A stretch of DNA of 64,000 nt from Alphaproteobacteria bacterium. GTDB taxonomy: Bacteria; Pseudomonadota; Alphaproteobacteria; SMXP01. Where the stretch lies: NCBI GenBank assembly GCA_028285305.1, contig JANQPV010000022.1, positions 263,322 through 327,321 of the forward strand. Reading direction: 5' to 3'. Below are positions 28,118 to 38,051 of the stretch, one piece after another. The translations under genes were made by a program, and so were the position numbers. Position 1 is the stretch's first letter. Each line of letters opens with the position of its first letter. The notes beneath the pieces are model-generated. The model did not search any database and was not told the origin of the DNA. It was given only the letters and a program-made list of their open reading frames with translations.

Positions 28118-28993
28118 ATGTTTTCCCTCTGTTGCGAGTGGGCCGCCGCATGTGAGCCGAAGTGCTTCATGCGGGCCTTCGCGATGCACCGGCCTCACCC
28201 ACAAGCCGTCTTAACCGGAGGGATCATGCTTCGAGAACTTGTTATGAGTACGCGCGCGCCGAGATACTTTGTGGACAAAGTCTCTTTCAAAACCACGGCG
28301 TCCAAATCTCAATTGGAAAGTCTGAAAGACAAGCACAAAGGCAAGCCCATGCTTGTGGTGGGAAACGGGCCGAGCTTGAACAAGACTCCGCTTAATGATT
28401 TTCAACATGTTCCGTCAATCGGGATGAACAAGATCGATCTGTTGTTTTCCCGCGTTACCTGGCGGCCCGACCTCATCCTGTGCGTCAATAATTTGGTCGT
28501 TAAGCAGCACCGTGAACAGTTTGTGGAGAGCGATATTCCGGTCTTTGTAAGTTGGAAAGCGCGCTGGTTTCTACCGCAGCACGCCAAGAACGTTTCTTAT
28601 TTTCTGAACGATCTCGGCGATGATTTTTCGGAAGATATTGTCGAGCGGGTCGGCTCCGGCGGCACCGTCACCTATGCAGCTCTTCAGTTTGCCTACTATA
28701 TGGGTGCGAACCCGGTGATATTGTTTGGTGTGGATCACTCCTTCAAGGCCGAAGGCAAACAGAACGCCATTGCGAAACGTGAAGGCGATGACGTCAATCA
28801 CTTTGATCCGAACTACTTTAAGGCAGGGTCTTTTTGGGGCCTTCCCAATCTTGATCTCAGCGAGCTGGCCTATCAGAAATCGCGAGACGCGTTCGAGGCC
28901 GATGGGCGGGAGGTGCTTGATGCAACGATCGAGGGCCAACTGGACATCTTTAAGAAGATTGATCTCGATACGGCGCGCCGTTTGACGGCATGA
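28118..28993 (+). CDS. DUF115 / 6-hydroxymethylpterin diphosphokinase MptE-like glycan-associated protein
   Basis: KGKPMLVVGNGPSLNKTPLNDF...GMNKIDLLF...GSGGTVTYAALQFAYYMGANPVILFGVDHSF; the start is probably internal (e.g. 28226 or 28244). Confidence 0.8.
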   Translation: MFSLCCEWAAACEPKCFMRAFAMHRPHPQAVLTGGIMLRELVMSTRAPRYFVDKVSFKTTASKSQLESLKDKHKGKPMLVVGNGPSLNKTPLNDFQHVPSIGMNKIDLLFSRVTWRPDLILCVNNLVVKQHREQFVESDIPVFVSWKARWFLPQHAKNVSYFLNDLGDDFSEDIVERVGSGGTVTYAALQFAYYMGANPVILFGVDHSFKAEGKQNAIAKREGDDVNHFDPNYFKAGSFWGLPNLDLSELAYQKSRDAFEADGREVLDATIEGQLDIFKKIDLDTARRLTA

Positions 28994-30411
28994 TTTACGA
29001 GTTTCTCCTCCCTCTTGTTCCATTGCTCCTGCTTTCGTTGGGAGCGGTACGGCGGCAGCATGCGCTGAGTCCTGTCCGCATGTTCCTTTACGGCTGGCTC
29101 ATGACGCTGGGCTGCGTTGCCAGCTATATGGTTCAGTTCGAAACAAAGATTCACACGCAGACGTTTTTGATTTTGGTCTTTAGTCAATTGGCGTTCCTGG
29201 CAGGGGTGCTTTTAGCTATTCGGTCGGAAAGGCCCGCTACGGTCAACCCAGACAGGGCCTTCGCCGAAAACCAAGCGTTTCAAATTATGATCGCGCTGAC
29301 GATCGCTCTATCCTTGATTGGCGTACTGCATGTTGTGCGCGACCTTTCGACCGGCCACGGCCGCGCCCTCCTGCTCCATGGGCTCAGCCCCGGATTGAAA
29401 GAAATTCGCGATTCCAGTTGGAGCAGTTTCTACCGCGGGGAGACGGAAGTCTCGCCGATCCGTTCCATTGGGATTACGTGTTGCTTGCTTGTTTCGGCGC
29501 TCACACCCTATTTCCTGAGAAAGAGATATTGGCTGTGTTTGCCGTTTGCAGGTCTTGCCATTCTCTCCGTCTTTGCAGAGTCCTTCCTGCAGGCGGAGCG
29601 GTTTTCGCTGGGACTTTTGATGCTGATTCTGTTTGTCAGCGCGGCGCTTTCCGCGCCCTCTGGGACCGTCTCGCGCATCATCACCTTGCCTCGGGTTGTG
29701 GTCGGCGGCTTGTTGGGATTCTACCTCTTCATTTTCTTTCCCGTACAGAGGAACCCGGACTTGCCGGGTACGGTCGAGCGCAATCTGGGTTGGGCGGCGG
29801 ATGCAAGTTTCCCGCCTTGGGTCCATGCGGTCAGCCGGATGGAAGGCATGGAGTGGTTCAAGATCTTTGCCTACTCCACCAGCTATTTTTCGAAGGCCGT
29901 CGACAAGCTCAATTATTTTGTCCTGAACTCTGATTTTGACCGTTGGTACGCGATGGGGCTGTATAATGTTCCGCTGATCAGTCAGATCCAGGGAGCGGTC
30001 AGCGACGCACCGTCTGGTTGGCTACAAATTCGTTTGCGTATCTCCGAGCTGATGATGGCGGAGGGCTGGTCGCGCAATCCGTGGTGTACCGGTGTCCGTG
30101 ATCTCGCCATCGACTTCGGTTATATCGGCGCATTGATCGTGCTCGTGGCTCTCGGCTATCTGGCGCAAGGCGTCTTTCTTTGCGCGCAACGCACACGCAA
30201 TCCCTTCATTCTGTCGGCGGGGGCCTATGCGTCGGCCGCAGCACTTATCTTTTCGTTTATCTCGCCGTTCCAGATTAGAATGTTGGGGAACGGACTGTGG
30301 TTTCTGGCAGGGATTGGTTTAGGGATTTGGATCTTGATGCAACTCACCCGCCCGGTGCCGGCCTCTCCCGTTCCCACAAAGTCAATATCTCCGGGCCTAC
30401 AGGCCCGATAG
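28990..30411 (+). CDS. O-antigen/polysaccharide polymerase (Wzy-like)
   Basis: Polytopic membrane protein overlapping the upstream stop by 4 bp; large periplasmic loop; genomic context. Confidence 0.7.
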   Translation: MIYEFLLPLVPLLLLSLGAVRRQHALSPVRMFLYGWLMTLGCVASYMVQFETKIHTQTFLILVFSQLAFLAGVLLAIRSERPATVNPDRAFAENQAFQIMIALTIALSLIGVLHVVRDLSTGHGRALLLHGLSPGLKEIRDSSWSSFYRGETEVSPIRSIGITCCLLVSALTPYFLRKRYWLCLPFAGLAILSVFAESFLQAERFSLGLLMLILFVSAALSAPSGTVSRIITLPRVVVGGLLGFYLFIFFPVQRNPDLPGTVERNLGWAADASFPPWVHAVSRMEGMEWFKIFAYSTSYFSKAVDKLNYFVLNSDFDRWYAMGLYNVPLISQIQGAVSDAPSGWLQIRLRISELMMAEGWSRNPWCTGVRDLAIDFGYIGALIVLVALGYLAQGVFLCAQRTRNPFILSAGAYASAAALIFSFISPFQIRMLGNGLWFLAGIGLGIWILMQLTRPVPASPVPTKSISPGLQAR

Positions 30412-31905
30412 GAAATCGGCCGTTAGAAAACTCAAGAGGACTGCTGCACCCAATAGGATGATCGGTAAGACGAGCGTGACTGCGTCCCGCTGTGGCCATT
30501 CGAAAGAAAGCGTGGTTGCGGTGAGTGCGCGGGAGTAAGGAATATAGAACATACACAGCGCAATCAGTTGTGCCGCAGGGAACGCATAGATGCCCCAAAG
30601 GGGAAACAAGAGCCATAAGAGCAGCAACAAGAGGCCGGCATTGACGGTGTCGACGATGTGCCATTTGATGTCGTTGGTCGTCGTGTAATAGTGCAAATGC
30701 AAAGCGCCGTAGCGGAAGGCGAAATTTGCGGCGGCCATGGCTGCCCATAACGTGACGGGCACGAACTGCGCATCAGGTGACGCCAGCTTAAGGAGTATGG
30801 GCACGACCACGCCAACGCCTCCAATTCCCAGGGCAAAGACGCACAAAGACAGAAGCATCGACTCCGTACCGATCTTTGTTTGCTCGCGGAGATTTCCCTC
30901 TGCACGGAGCGCGGATAGTTTCGGAACCATGCTGAAGAACGGGGCCATCGACAGTTGATTGATGATTCCGATGGTGTTGAGTGCCAAAAGGTAGGCTGCG
31001 GTGATTTTCGCTTCCCCGATCTGGGCGAATATGAGGCCCGTACCGTAAACGGAGGCGAGCGAAGCGAAAATGCCGATCCATGCCTTGCCGGCTCTGGGTA
31101 AGACCGATGTCCCGACCTTGGACGATAAAATCTTTGTCCACGAGTCTGTTCGTTTGGCTTGTCCGTTTTTGGCGGCGTAGTAGTGTAAGGCCACAACGTA
31201 GGCGATTAGCGGGGCCTGGAAGATCAGCATGGAGATGGCAAGCGACTTCGTTGCGCTCATGGCGAAAAAGACGAGTACGCCGGAGGCAAACCAGGACAGA
31301 GTCTCCAAGCGTTTAACCAGTACGATCTTGTCCAGGCCAATCAAGAACGCGACATAGACCTGGGAGTAAAGACGGACAGCAGCTCCCAGTACGAAGAACG
31401 CCCAAGCCCAGTAGGCATCGGGCGTGCCCCCTGCTTTTTCGGCTGGAGTCCAGATGATTGCTGTTCCCAGCGACGCGGCGGCAACCAGCCAAATGACCGT
31501 CAAGAGACCCATTACCGCGCGAAGGTTGGCTGTGATTTCGTTAATCAGAGGCCAGTTTGGCACGGCCTCAGTTTGCGAAGGCGCCTTTCCAGTTGTTTCG
31601 AAGATGGTTCCGAGTTCGGATGCGCCGGTCCGGGCAAATGCGAGAATCCGGATATAGATTGAGGGCAGTGTTCCGTAGAACAAAGCCAGCATGGATTGGA
31701 AGGTGGTGAACACGAACCAAAGTGCGACTTCGGCGCTGCTGAAGTAGGTAAAGAGGAACGGCACCGGCACTAAGAAAGCAAGCGCACGCGCCATGACCGC
31801 AGCCATGTTCATGATGCTGGGGGAATTCCACGCATAACCTACGGAGAAGCTTATCGGCCGTCTGAAAAATGCTCGTTGTCCGGTGGAAAGATTTAAGAGG
31901 GTCAT
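30397..31905 (-). CDS. lipopolysaccharide/polysaccharide flippase (Wzx-like, MATE/MOP superfamily)
   Basis: 12-14 TM, 502 aa, glycan context; 15-bp convergent overlap with the previous gene. Confidence 0.75.
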   Translation of the reverse strand: MTLLNLSTGQRAFFRRPISFSVGYAWNSPSIMNMAAVMARALAFLVPVPFLFTYFSSAEVALWFVFTTFQSMLALFYGTLPSIYIRILAFARTGASELGTIFETTGKAPSQTEAVPNWPLINEITANLRAVMGLLTVIWLVAAASLGTAIIWTPAEKAGGTPDAYWAWAFFVLGAAVRLYSQVYVAFLIGLDKIVLVKRLETLSWFASGVLVFFAMSATKSLAISMLIFQAPLIAYVVALHYYAAKNGQAKRTDSWTKILSSKVGTSVLPRAGKAWIGIFASLASVYGTGLIFAQIGEAKITAAYLLALNTIGIINQLSMAPFFSMVPKLSALRAEGNLREQTKIGTESMLLSLCVFALGIGGVGVVVPILLKLASPDAQFVPVTLWAAMAAANFAFRYGALHLHYYTTTNDIKWHIVDTVNAGLLLLLLWLLFPLWGIYAFPAAQLIALCMFYIPYSRALTATTLSFEWPQRDAVTLVLPIILLGAAVLLSFLTADFLSGL

Positions 31906-31924
31906 GACTTAGATCCCTTGAAAC

Positions 31925-32758
31925 TCAGTCATACCCAAGGCTCTGATTTAGAGCGCCCGCATGGTCTTCAAAGATGCGCTGCAGTGTTGGCGTAAATACA
32001 TCTTGCCAAGAACCGCACTCAATCGGCGAAGCTGCATTTCTCAGGGCGGCTTGCGCGTTTTCCTGCAACTGCGCCTTATCGACCGGCACATCGGTTCGAG
32101 AGGCGAAGTAATTAATCATTCTTGAGATCGTTGTGGCTTGCTGAGCTCCCGCCAATTCTTCGTACTTGATCGCGCAAACCTCAGGCTTATCGATCCAACC
32201 ATTGTAGGCGGCAAATCGTTTGTCGATGCTATGAAACGGCAGCCTGACGAATGGGTCGTCCGCCCCTTGGATACAAGTGCGCACTCGATCTTCAGGGGGC
32301 AGAGCGCTCAATAAGGAATGCAGTCGGTGTGTTCTTGGGAAATTGAGCAGTTCTTCCAGTTCGCAAACGATGAGGTCGCGAAGATCGCGGTAGATGAAGA
32401 AGTGGCAGGCGCCCATTTCGATCAGGGCTGAATGCCGATCCTTCTTGTACTCCATATGCGCACGAACGATTTCCCCGGGGGCAATTTTTTTTATCAATGA
32501 AATGTGGTTCTTGTCCGAAAGCCGGCGAGGGGGAGTCGGCCGTATTGAGGTGATACATGTGCCGTAGTACCTCGTGCCGGGGAAAGCACCAAGGATACAC
32601 TGAAGCACGCGTGCGCCGGAATTCGGAAATGCGTTGGCCAACAACGGGGGATACGTCCCATAGTCGCTGTTTGTCGCACCTTTTCGGTCCCAGTAACGCT
32701 GTGCGACTTGTACTGAGATCCCGCCTGCAATGTCTGTCCATTTTCGCCATGAGGGCAT
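31925..32758 (-). CDS. sulfotransferase-domain protein
   Basis: 5'-PSB-like NAFPNSGARVLQCILGAFP, HFFIYRDLRDLIVCELEELL, CAIKYEELAG. Confidence 0.75.
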   Translation of the reverse strand: MPSWRKWTDIAGGISVQVAQRYWDRKGATNSDYGTYPPLLANAFPNSGARVLQCILGAFPGTRYYGTCITSIRPTPPRRLSDKNHISLIKKIAPGEIVRAHMEYKKDRHSALIEMGACHFFIYRDLRDLIVCELEELLNFPRTHRLHSLLSALPPEDRVRTCIQGADDPFVRLPFHSIDKRFAAYNGWIDKPEVCAIKYEELAGAQQATTISRMINYFASRTDVPVDKAQLQENAQAALRNAASPIECGSWQDVFTPTLQRIFEDHAGALNQSLGYD

Positions 32759-34045
32759 TTACGCAGCTGCTTTTCTGTCGTCTGGTTGCTCTCGGCGCTC
32801 CGGGGTGATCTGACTGAGTGGATTCATACCCAAGAGCTTCAAGTAGGCGTTAAGTACGGCTTGGCGACTGGCGTGGCCGACGACAAACTGGCGGCCATTG
32901 CGCCCGAGAGTCGCTCGCTGGTTTGGGTCCGTGAGAAGCATTTGAACCGCATCACACAACCGGGATGCATTGTTCGGAGGTACACAGATAAAAGCCTTCG
33001 ACTGTTCCATCAATTGCCACAAAGGAGATCCATTTTCTGCCGTGGCGATGAACGGGCGGCCGACTGCCATAATGGAAAAGACCTTACTGGGTACGGCGAA
33101 GTCGCCTCCTTCGGGCAGCTGAGGAACCAAATGGATATCGCCTGACACCAGACTCTCGCGAATTTTGTGGCGATCCGCGAAGGGCTCCATTCTCGCATTG
33201 GTCAGGTTCTTTTGTTGAAGTTGCGATCTGAGGGATTCGGCCTGATTACCGGTCCCCTTGATGATAAGGGGCACATCCATGTGCCTGTTTTTGAGTTCCG
33301 CAGCAAGTGCCACCAACTGCTCAATCCCTTGTTTGCGGCCGATATTGCCGCTGTACATAAGGGCGGGACCGGAGGCCGTGTTTTCTCCGCTTGGGAACAA
33401 TTCGTCCGTATCGACGTGGGGTGGGACCACCGCGATCGGGGTCGTAACGCCTATGCCCTGCAGGTAGGATTTCATAGCCTCTGAGAGAACAACAACGCTG
33501 TCGACCCGGTTGAATGTCCAAGCCTCCAATTTCTTCATTATGATGATTAGGAATTTCGCTTTGGGGCTCATTTTCAGACTGGTCGCGAACCCGGACGGGA
33601 TGTCGTGAACGATGGCGATGTGCATGCCGCCGCGTTTCTTGAGGGCGAGCGCTGCGGTGACGGTCAGGATCGACGGACACAACGAAATGAGGCGATCTTG
33701 TTTGGCGGTTCGTCCCGTGAGTGCCCTTGTCAGAATCGCAAGCGCGAAGCGCGCTTCGGGCACCAGACGGGCCAGAAGACTGCCGTCTTTTATGCCGGAC
33801 GTCGGCAACCGCCTAACATGAACCCCGCGCTCAACGGTCTTGTCCCGCTGACCGTTCGCGTAGTCGTCCCAAACGTGGGGTAGAGGGTAGCTCGGGCGAA
33901 CGGTGAGAACATCCACGGCGAGATCGGCTTCGGCGAAGGCTTCGGCCATATCTTTGAGGACCGGGGCGCTGCCGTTGGGCTCGGGGCTGTAATGGCGCGT
34001 GACGAAGAGAATGTCAGGCTTTCTGATTCGCGATGTGCCGTGCAT
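32759..34045 (-). CDS. glycosyltransferase family 4 (WcaI-like)
   Basis: ILFVTRHYSPEPNGSAPVLKDMAEAF...MYSGNIGRKQGIEQLVALA...VPSKVFSIMAVGRPFIA. Confidence 0.9.
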   Translation of the reverse strand: MHGTSRIRKPDILFVTRHYSPEPNGSAPVLKDMAEAFAEADLAVDVLTVRPSYPLPHVWDDYANGQRDKTVERGVHVRRLPTSGIKDGSLLARLVPEARFALAILTRALTGRTAKQDRLISLCPSILTVTAALALKKRGGMHIAIVHDIPSGFATSLKMSPKAKFLIIIMKKLEAWTFNRVDSVVVLSEAMKSYLQGIGVTTPIAVVPPHVDTDELFPSGENTASGPALMYSGNIGRKQGIEQLVALAAELKNRHMDVPLIIKGTGNQAESLRSQLQQKNLTNARMEPFADRHKIRESLVSGDIHLVPQLPEGGDFAVPSKVFSIMAVGRPFIATAENGSPLWQLMEQSKAFICVPPNNASRLCDAVQMLLTDPNQRATLGRNGRQFVVGHASRQAVLNAYLKLLGMNPLSQITPERREQPDDRKAAA

Positions 34046-34169
34046 GTCTCTCCCCGGGTGATGCGGTAGATCCTGTCGGGGCGAGACGTGCGTGCGCCTT
34101 TAGCGGGCAACCCGCGCCAACGCCTAGTTTCTCGCGTAATCGCGCTAATTTGCGTTCAATTCCGGCTTC

Positions 34170-35090
34170 TTGATTTGTTTCAAATTCGAGTTCGATTTGC
34201 TTCGATTTGAGGGAAAAGTGGTGCCTTCATTCTGGGATTTGACGCTCTGTGCGGGGCGATGTATTGGACTGGCCAGTGACCGTTTCGGCGGTCTATTGCG
34301 CTTGCGCCATCGTTGTCCGACTGGGATTGCCTTTTCTGTGACCGACACTTCCCCCGACCTGACCGTTGTTGTTCCCGTTTTCAACGAGGCAGGCAGCATT
34401 GAAAACGTCATCGCGGAGGTCTTGGACGTGATCGGTGGCAAGCACCGGCTTGAGCTTATCGTCGTTGATGACGGGAGTAATGATGGTACGGCGAGCGTGA
34501 TCGATTCACTTGCGGAGGGGGAGCCGCGACTGCGGGCGCTTCATCACTTTAAGCGCTCCGGTAAGAGCGCGGCCTTGCGATCCGGAATTGTGGCGGCTCG
34601 GTCTCTTTGGATCGCCACTATGGACGGTGATGGGCAAGACGATCCGCAAAGTGTACTCGACATGGTGGACGCAGTTGATCTCAAACGTATCGATGCCGTC
34701 GGCCTTGTGGCGGGTATCCGTCAGAATCGGAACGATGGCGCAAGCCGCAAATGGGCGTCACGCTTTGCCAATGGTCTGCGTCAGAGGCTGCTCAGAGATG
34801 ATTGTCCGGATACGGCCTGTGGTCTAAAAGTCATCCCGCGCGACGTGTTTTTGGCCTTGCCGTTTTTTGATGCTCTGCACCGGTATTTACCGGCGCTGGT
34901 TAAGCACCTGGGGTTTGAAACCCGCCATGTCGCCGTGGTCAATCGACCACGATCCTCTGGTACTTCAAAATACAGCAATTTGGGCCGTGCGGCTGCAGGC
35001 GTTGTCGACCTGATGGGCGTGGCTTGGTTGATGCGGCGAACGTCCGTACCCGAAAAGACTGTCGTTTTGACGACGGCATCGGCGGACTAG
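34170..35090 (+). CDS. glycosyltransferase family 2 (DPM1-like)
   Basis: DLTVVVPVFNEAGSIENVIAEVL...LIVVDDGSNDGTASVID...MDGDGQDDPQSVLDMV; likely start GTG about 34338. Confidence 0.88.
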   Translation: MICFKFEFDLLRFEGKVVPSFWDLTLCAGRCIGLASDRFGGLLRLRHRCPTGIAFSVTDTSPDLTVVVPVFNEAGSIENVIAEVLDVIGGKHRLELIVVDDGSNDGTASVIDSLAEGEPRLRALHHFKRSGKSAALRSGIVAARSLWIATMDGDGQDDPQSVLDMVDAVDLKRIDAVGLVAGIRQNRNDGASRKWASRFANGLRQRLLRDDCPDTACGLKVIPRDVFLALPFFDALHRYLPALVKHLGFETRHVAVVNRPRSSGTSKYSNLGRAAAGVVDLMGVAWLMRRTSVPEKTVVLTTASAD

Positions 35091-35095
35091 CCCAG

Positions 35096-36799
35096 ATGGA
35101 AAATGCGCTCGATCAGCTCTTGCGGGGGCCGCGATGGCACGGTGTGCCGCAGCGTGCCTGGTGGGCTCTGGTCCTCATTTCCTTGTGTTTGTTATTGCCC
35201 GGACAATGCACGGTACCGGTTATGGACCGGGACGAAGCCCGGTATGCGCAAGCATCCAAACAGATGCTCGAAACCGGCGATTTCGTCGATATCCGATTTC
35301 AAGACGAGGTGCGGTATGTGAAACCGGTGGGAACCTACTGGCTTCAGGCCCTCAGTGCGGCTGCGGCAGGTGGTTCGGATGCGGATATTTGGGCTTACCG
35401 AGTGCCGTCTTGGCTTGGCGCTTTGGCTGCGATTTTGCTGGTGGCATGGTTCGGCGCCCGTCTCTATGGTCCACGGACCGGCTTCGTAGCGGCCTTACTC
35501 TTGGCGCTGTGTCTGGGCGTTGCCGTTGAGGCGCGAACGGCGAAAACAGATGCGCTCTTATTGGCCTCTACAACGATGGCGCAGCTTGCCCTCTTTTACA
35601 TTCTGCTCCCGCGATCGGCTGAGCCAAAATTTGCGTTCTGGGGGGCGCCGGCCGTCTTCTGGGCGGCTATCGGTCTGGGTGTCATCATCAAAGGGCCAAT
35701 CGGGCCGATGGTCTCAGCGGCGACGATTGCAGCCTTCAGCCTGTGGACGCGGGATCTGTCTTGGTTCAAACGTCTGCGTATTTTTCCCGGTGTTCTCCTT
35801 GCCTTTGCGATTGCGGTGCCGTGGCTTGCTGCGATCACGGTCAAGACCAACGGGGGGTTCTTGCAGGAATCCATGGGTCACGCGTTTGCCGGCAAGATCG
35901 CCCAGAGTGACGATTCTCATGGTGGGCCCTTCGGCTATCACACGCTCCTGCTGCCGGTGACGTTCTGGCCGGGCGCCCTGTTTCTGGGTTTTGGGGGGCT
36001 CTACGCCTGGCGGAATCGTAAGGATGAGATTGTTCAGTTCCTCCTGTGCTGGATTCTGCCGACTTGGCTCATCTTTGAGCTGACGGTTACGAAACTGCCC
36101 CATTACACCTTACCGGTCTTTCCGGCGATCGCGCTTCTGGTGGCGCGCAGTTTGGATCTGCGCGGCGAATTTGCCGGGGAAGGGACCGCGCGCGTGTTCT
36201 ATTGGGTCTTCGGATTGCTGTTCGTCTTGGTCACAGGCGTGCTGGCGCTGGTGGCCGGAGGAGCGGACTACTATCTCAATCAGTCGGTGGGTGAGCTGAG
36301 CATCGTCTCGGCCATTGCCGGGCTTGCGGTTTTGTTGGTCGGCCTTTGGGCGCTCTTCTCGAGGGAAGCTAGCCGTGTCCTTTGGCTGACGGCGGGCGTT
36401 GTCTTTTTCTATTTGGCGACCTTTCATCTGGCGATTCCGAGTGTCGACCGGTTCTGGATGACCCAAGTCGCGTCGGAGGCATTGGAGCGCATAGAGGGGT
36501 GTGCGGAGCTTCACGTGGCGACGGCAGGATATAGAGAGCCTAGTTCTGTTTTTGCATTCGGGACCTCCACGCTCCTCGGGACCGGCAGTTCAGCCGCCAC
36601 ATTTCTTGGCTCTCATGCCGACTGCGGCGTGGCTCTAGTGGCTGACGGGAGTGCGGACGAGTTTGGTGGAGCTGTATCAACTGCTGGGTTCGCCGCTCAG
36701 GCCCTCGGGTCTGTCGAAGGCTACAACTACGTGAAAGGTGATCCGCTTCGGCTGACGATCTATGTTCACGCTGATGGTAAGCTATCGGCGGTTCGTTAA
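35096..36799 (+). CDS. glycosyltransferase family 39 (ArnT-like)
   Basis: VMDRDEARYAQASKQMLETGDFVDIRFQDEVRYVKPVGTYWLQA and polytopic architecture; ATG at 35096. Confidence 0.9.
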   Translation: MENALDQLLRGPRWHGVPQRAWWALVLISLCLLLPGQCTVPVMDRDEARYAQASKQMLETGDFVDIRFQDEVRYVKPVGTYWLQALSAAAAGGSDADIWAYRVPSWLGALAAILLVAWFGARLYGPRTGFVAALLLALCLGVAVEARTAKTDALLLASTTMAQLALFYILLPRSAEPKFAFWGAPAVFWAAIGLGVIIKGPIGPMVSAATIAAFSLWTRDLSWFKRLRIFPGVLLAFAIAVPWLAAITVKTNGGFLQESMGHAFAGKIAQSDDSHGGPFGYHTLLLPVTFWPGALFLGFGGLYAWRNRKDEIVQFLLCWILPTWLIFELTVTKLPHYTLPVFPAIALLVARSLDLRGEFAGEGTARVFYWVFGLLFVLVTGVLALVAGGADYYLNQSVGELSIVSAIAGLAVLLVGLWALFSREASRVLWLTAGVVFFYLATFHLAIPSVDRFWMTQVASEALERIEGCAELHVATAGYREPSSVFAFGTSTLLGTGSSAATFLGSHADCGVALVADGSADEFGGAVSTAGFAAQALGSVEGYNYVKGDPLRLTIYVHADGKLSAVR

Positions 36800-36866
36800 G
36801 GTGGTTGCTGCGTTAAAACTGCCGACTGTAGATGTTGCAAATTCCATCCGCCCGCTTGTCAGTAGG

Positions 36867-37898
36867 TCAATAATTTAGCCGGGCAATGTCCGCCATGGTC
36901 TCTAACCCCAGTTCATCCGACCACACGGTGAGGGCCGTGATGCCGGAATCCTCCCAGGCACGGTAGCGCTTCTTGATGCGCTCTTTGTCGCCAACAAGGG
37001 CGCCTTCGTCGACGAACTCGTCCGGAACCGCGGCGATGGCTTCGTCTTTGCGCTTGGCGAGGTAGAGCTCCTGGATGCGGGCGGCGGCGTCGCCGTACCC
37101 GCGGCGGATCATCATCTCGTTGTGAAAGTTCTTGGACTTGTGGCCCATGCCGCCCACGTAGAGGGCGATGTTGGGTTTGAGGCGATCAAGAGCGCCTTTC
37201 ACGTCGCTCGTCACATGCACATTGGCCATGGCCTGAATGTCGAACTGGTCGCGGGTTTTGCCTGCGCGTTTTAGGCCCTCTTCGATCCAAGGTTCATAAA
37301 GCTTGGCCGTTTCGGGTACGAATCCAAGAGGCAGCCACCCGTCGGCGATTTCGGCGGTGAGCTTCACCGTCGCTTCCATGCCGGTGCCGAGATAGATCGG
37401 AATGTTGGGGTTCATATGTAAAATGGACTGGAGCGGCTTGCCGATGCCCATGGCGCCTTCGCCGGTATAGGGCAGGGAGATCTCTTCGCCGTCATGGGAG
37501 ACCGGGCCCTCGCGCGCCCAGATCTTTTTCATGATGGTCACATAGTCTTTGATCCGATGATAAGGCCGGCCCCAGGGCTGTCCGTACCAGCCCTCGACGA
37601 TTTGAGGGCCTGAAACGCCGATGCCGCAGATGACGCGCCCCTCGCCGGCGAGCGCATCGAGGGTGGCCATGGACATGGCGGCGTTGGCGGGGGTGCGGCC
37701 GGCAAGCTGGATGATTGCGGTGCCGAGTTTGATTTTCTCCGTACAAGCAGCGAGATAGGCCAAGGGCGTGATCGCGTCAGAGCCATAGGCCTCGGCCGTC
37801 CAGACCGTCTCATAACCCAGCTTTTCCGCCTTTTGGACCAATTCCACCGGCAGCTTCATGTGCGCTCCCGAGTATCCCAGCATCAATCCCAGTTTCAT
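36867..37898 (-). CDS. LLM class (luciferase-like, F420-dependent type) oxidoreductase
   Basis: MKLGLMLGYSGAHMKLPVELVQKAEKLGYETVWTAEAYGSDAITPLAYLAACTEKIKLGTAIIQ; paralogue of 1092-2114. Confidence 0.92.
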   Translation of the reverse strand: MKLGLMLGYSGAHMKLPVELVQKAEKLGYETVWTAEAYGSDAITPLAYLAACTEKIKLGTAIIQLAGRTPANAAMSMATLDALAGEGRVICGIGVSGPQIVEGWYGQPWGRPYHRIKDYVTIMKKIWAREGPVSHDGEEISLPYTGEGAMGIGKPLQSILHMNPNIPIYLGTGMEATVKLTAEIADGWLPLGFVPETAKLYEPWIEEGLKRAGKTRDQFDIQAMANVHVTSDVKGALDRLKPNIALYVGGMGHKSKNFHNEMMIRRGYGDAAARIQELYLAKRKDEAIAAVPDEFVDEGALVGDKERIKKRYRAWEDSGITALTVWSDELGLETMADIARLNY

Positions 37899-38051
37899 GG
37901 CGCGTCTCCCTCTTTTATCTGTCTCTTAGACAAGTCTTCGCGCGGTGGGAGAGAGGTTGCAAGAGGATTGAATCTGTCTCGCCGATATTGTTTGATCACC
38001 GGAACACTTCTAGGGACCGAATTTCGGGTTCCACACTGAGAGAGCTGACCC

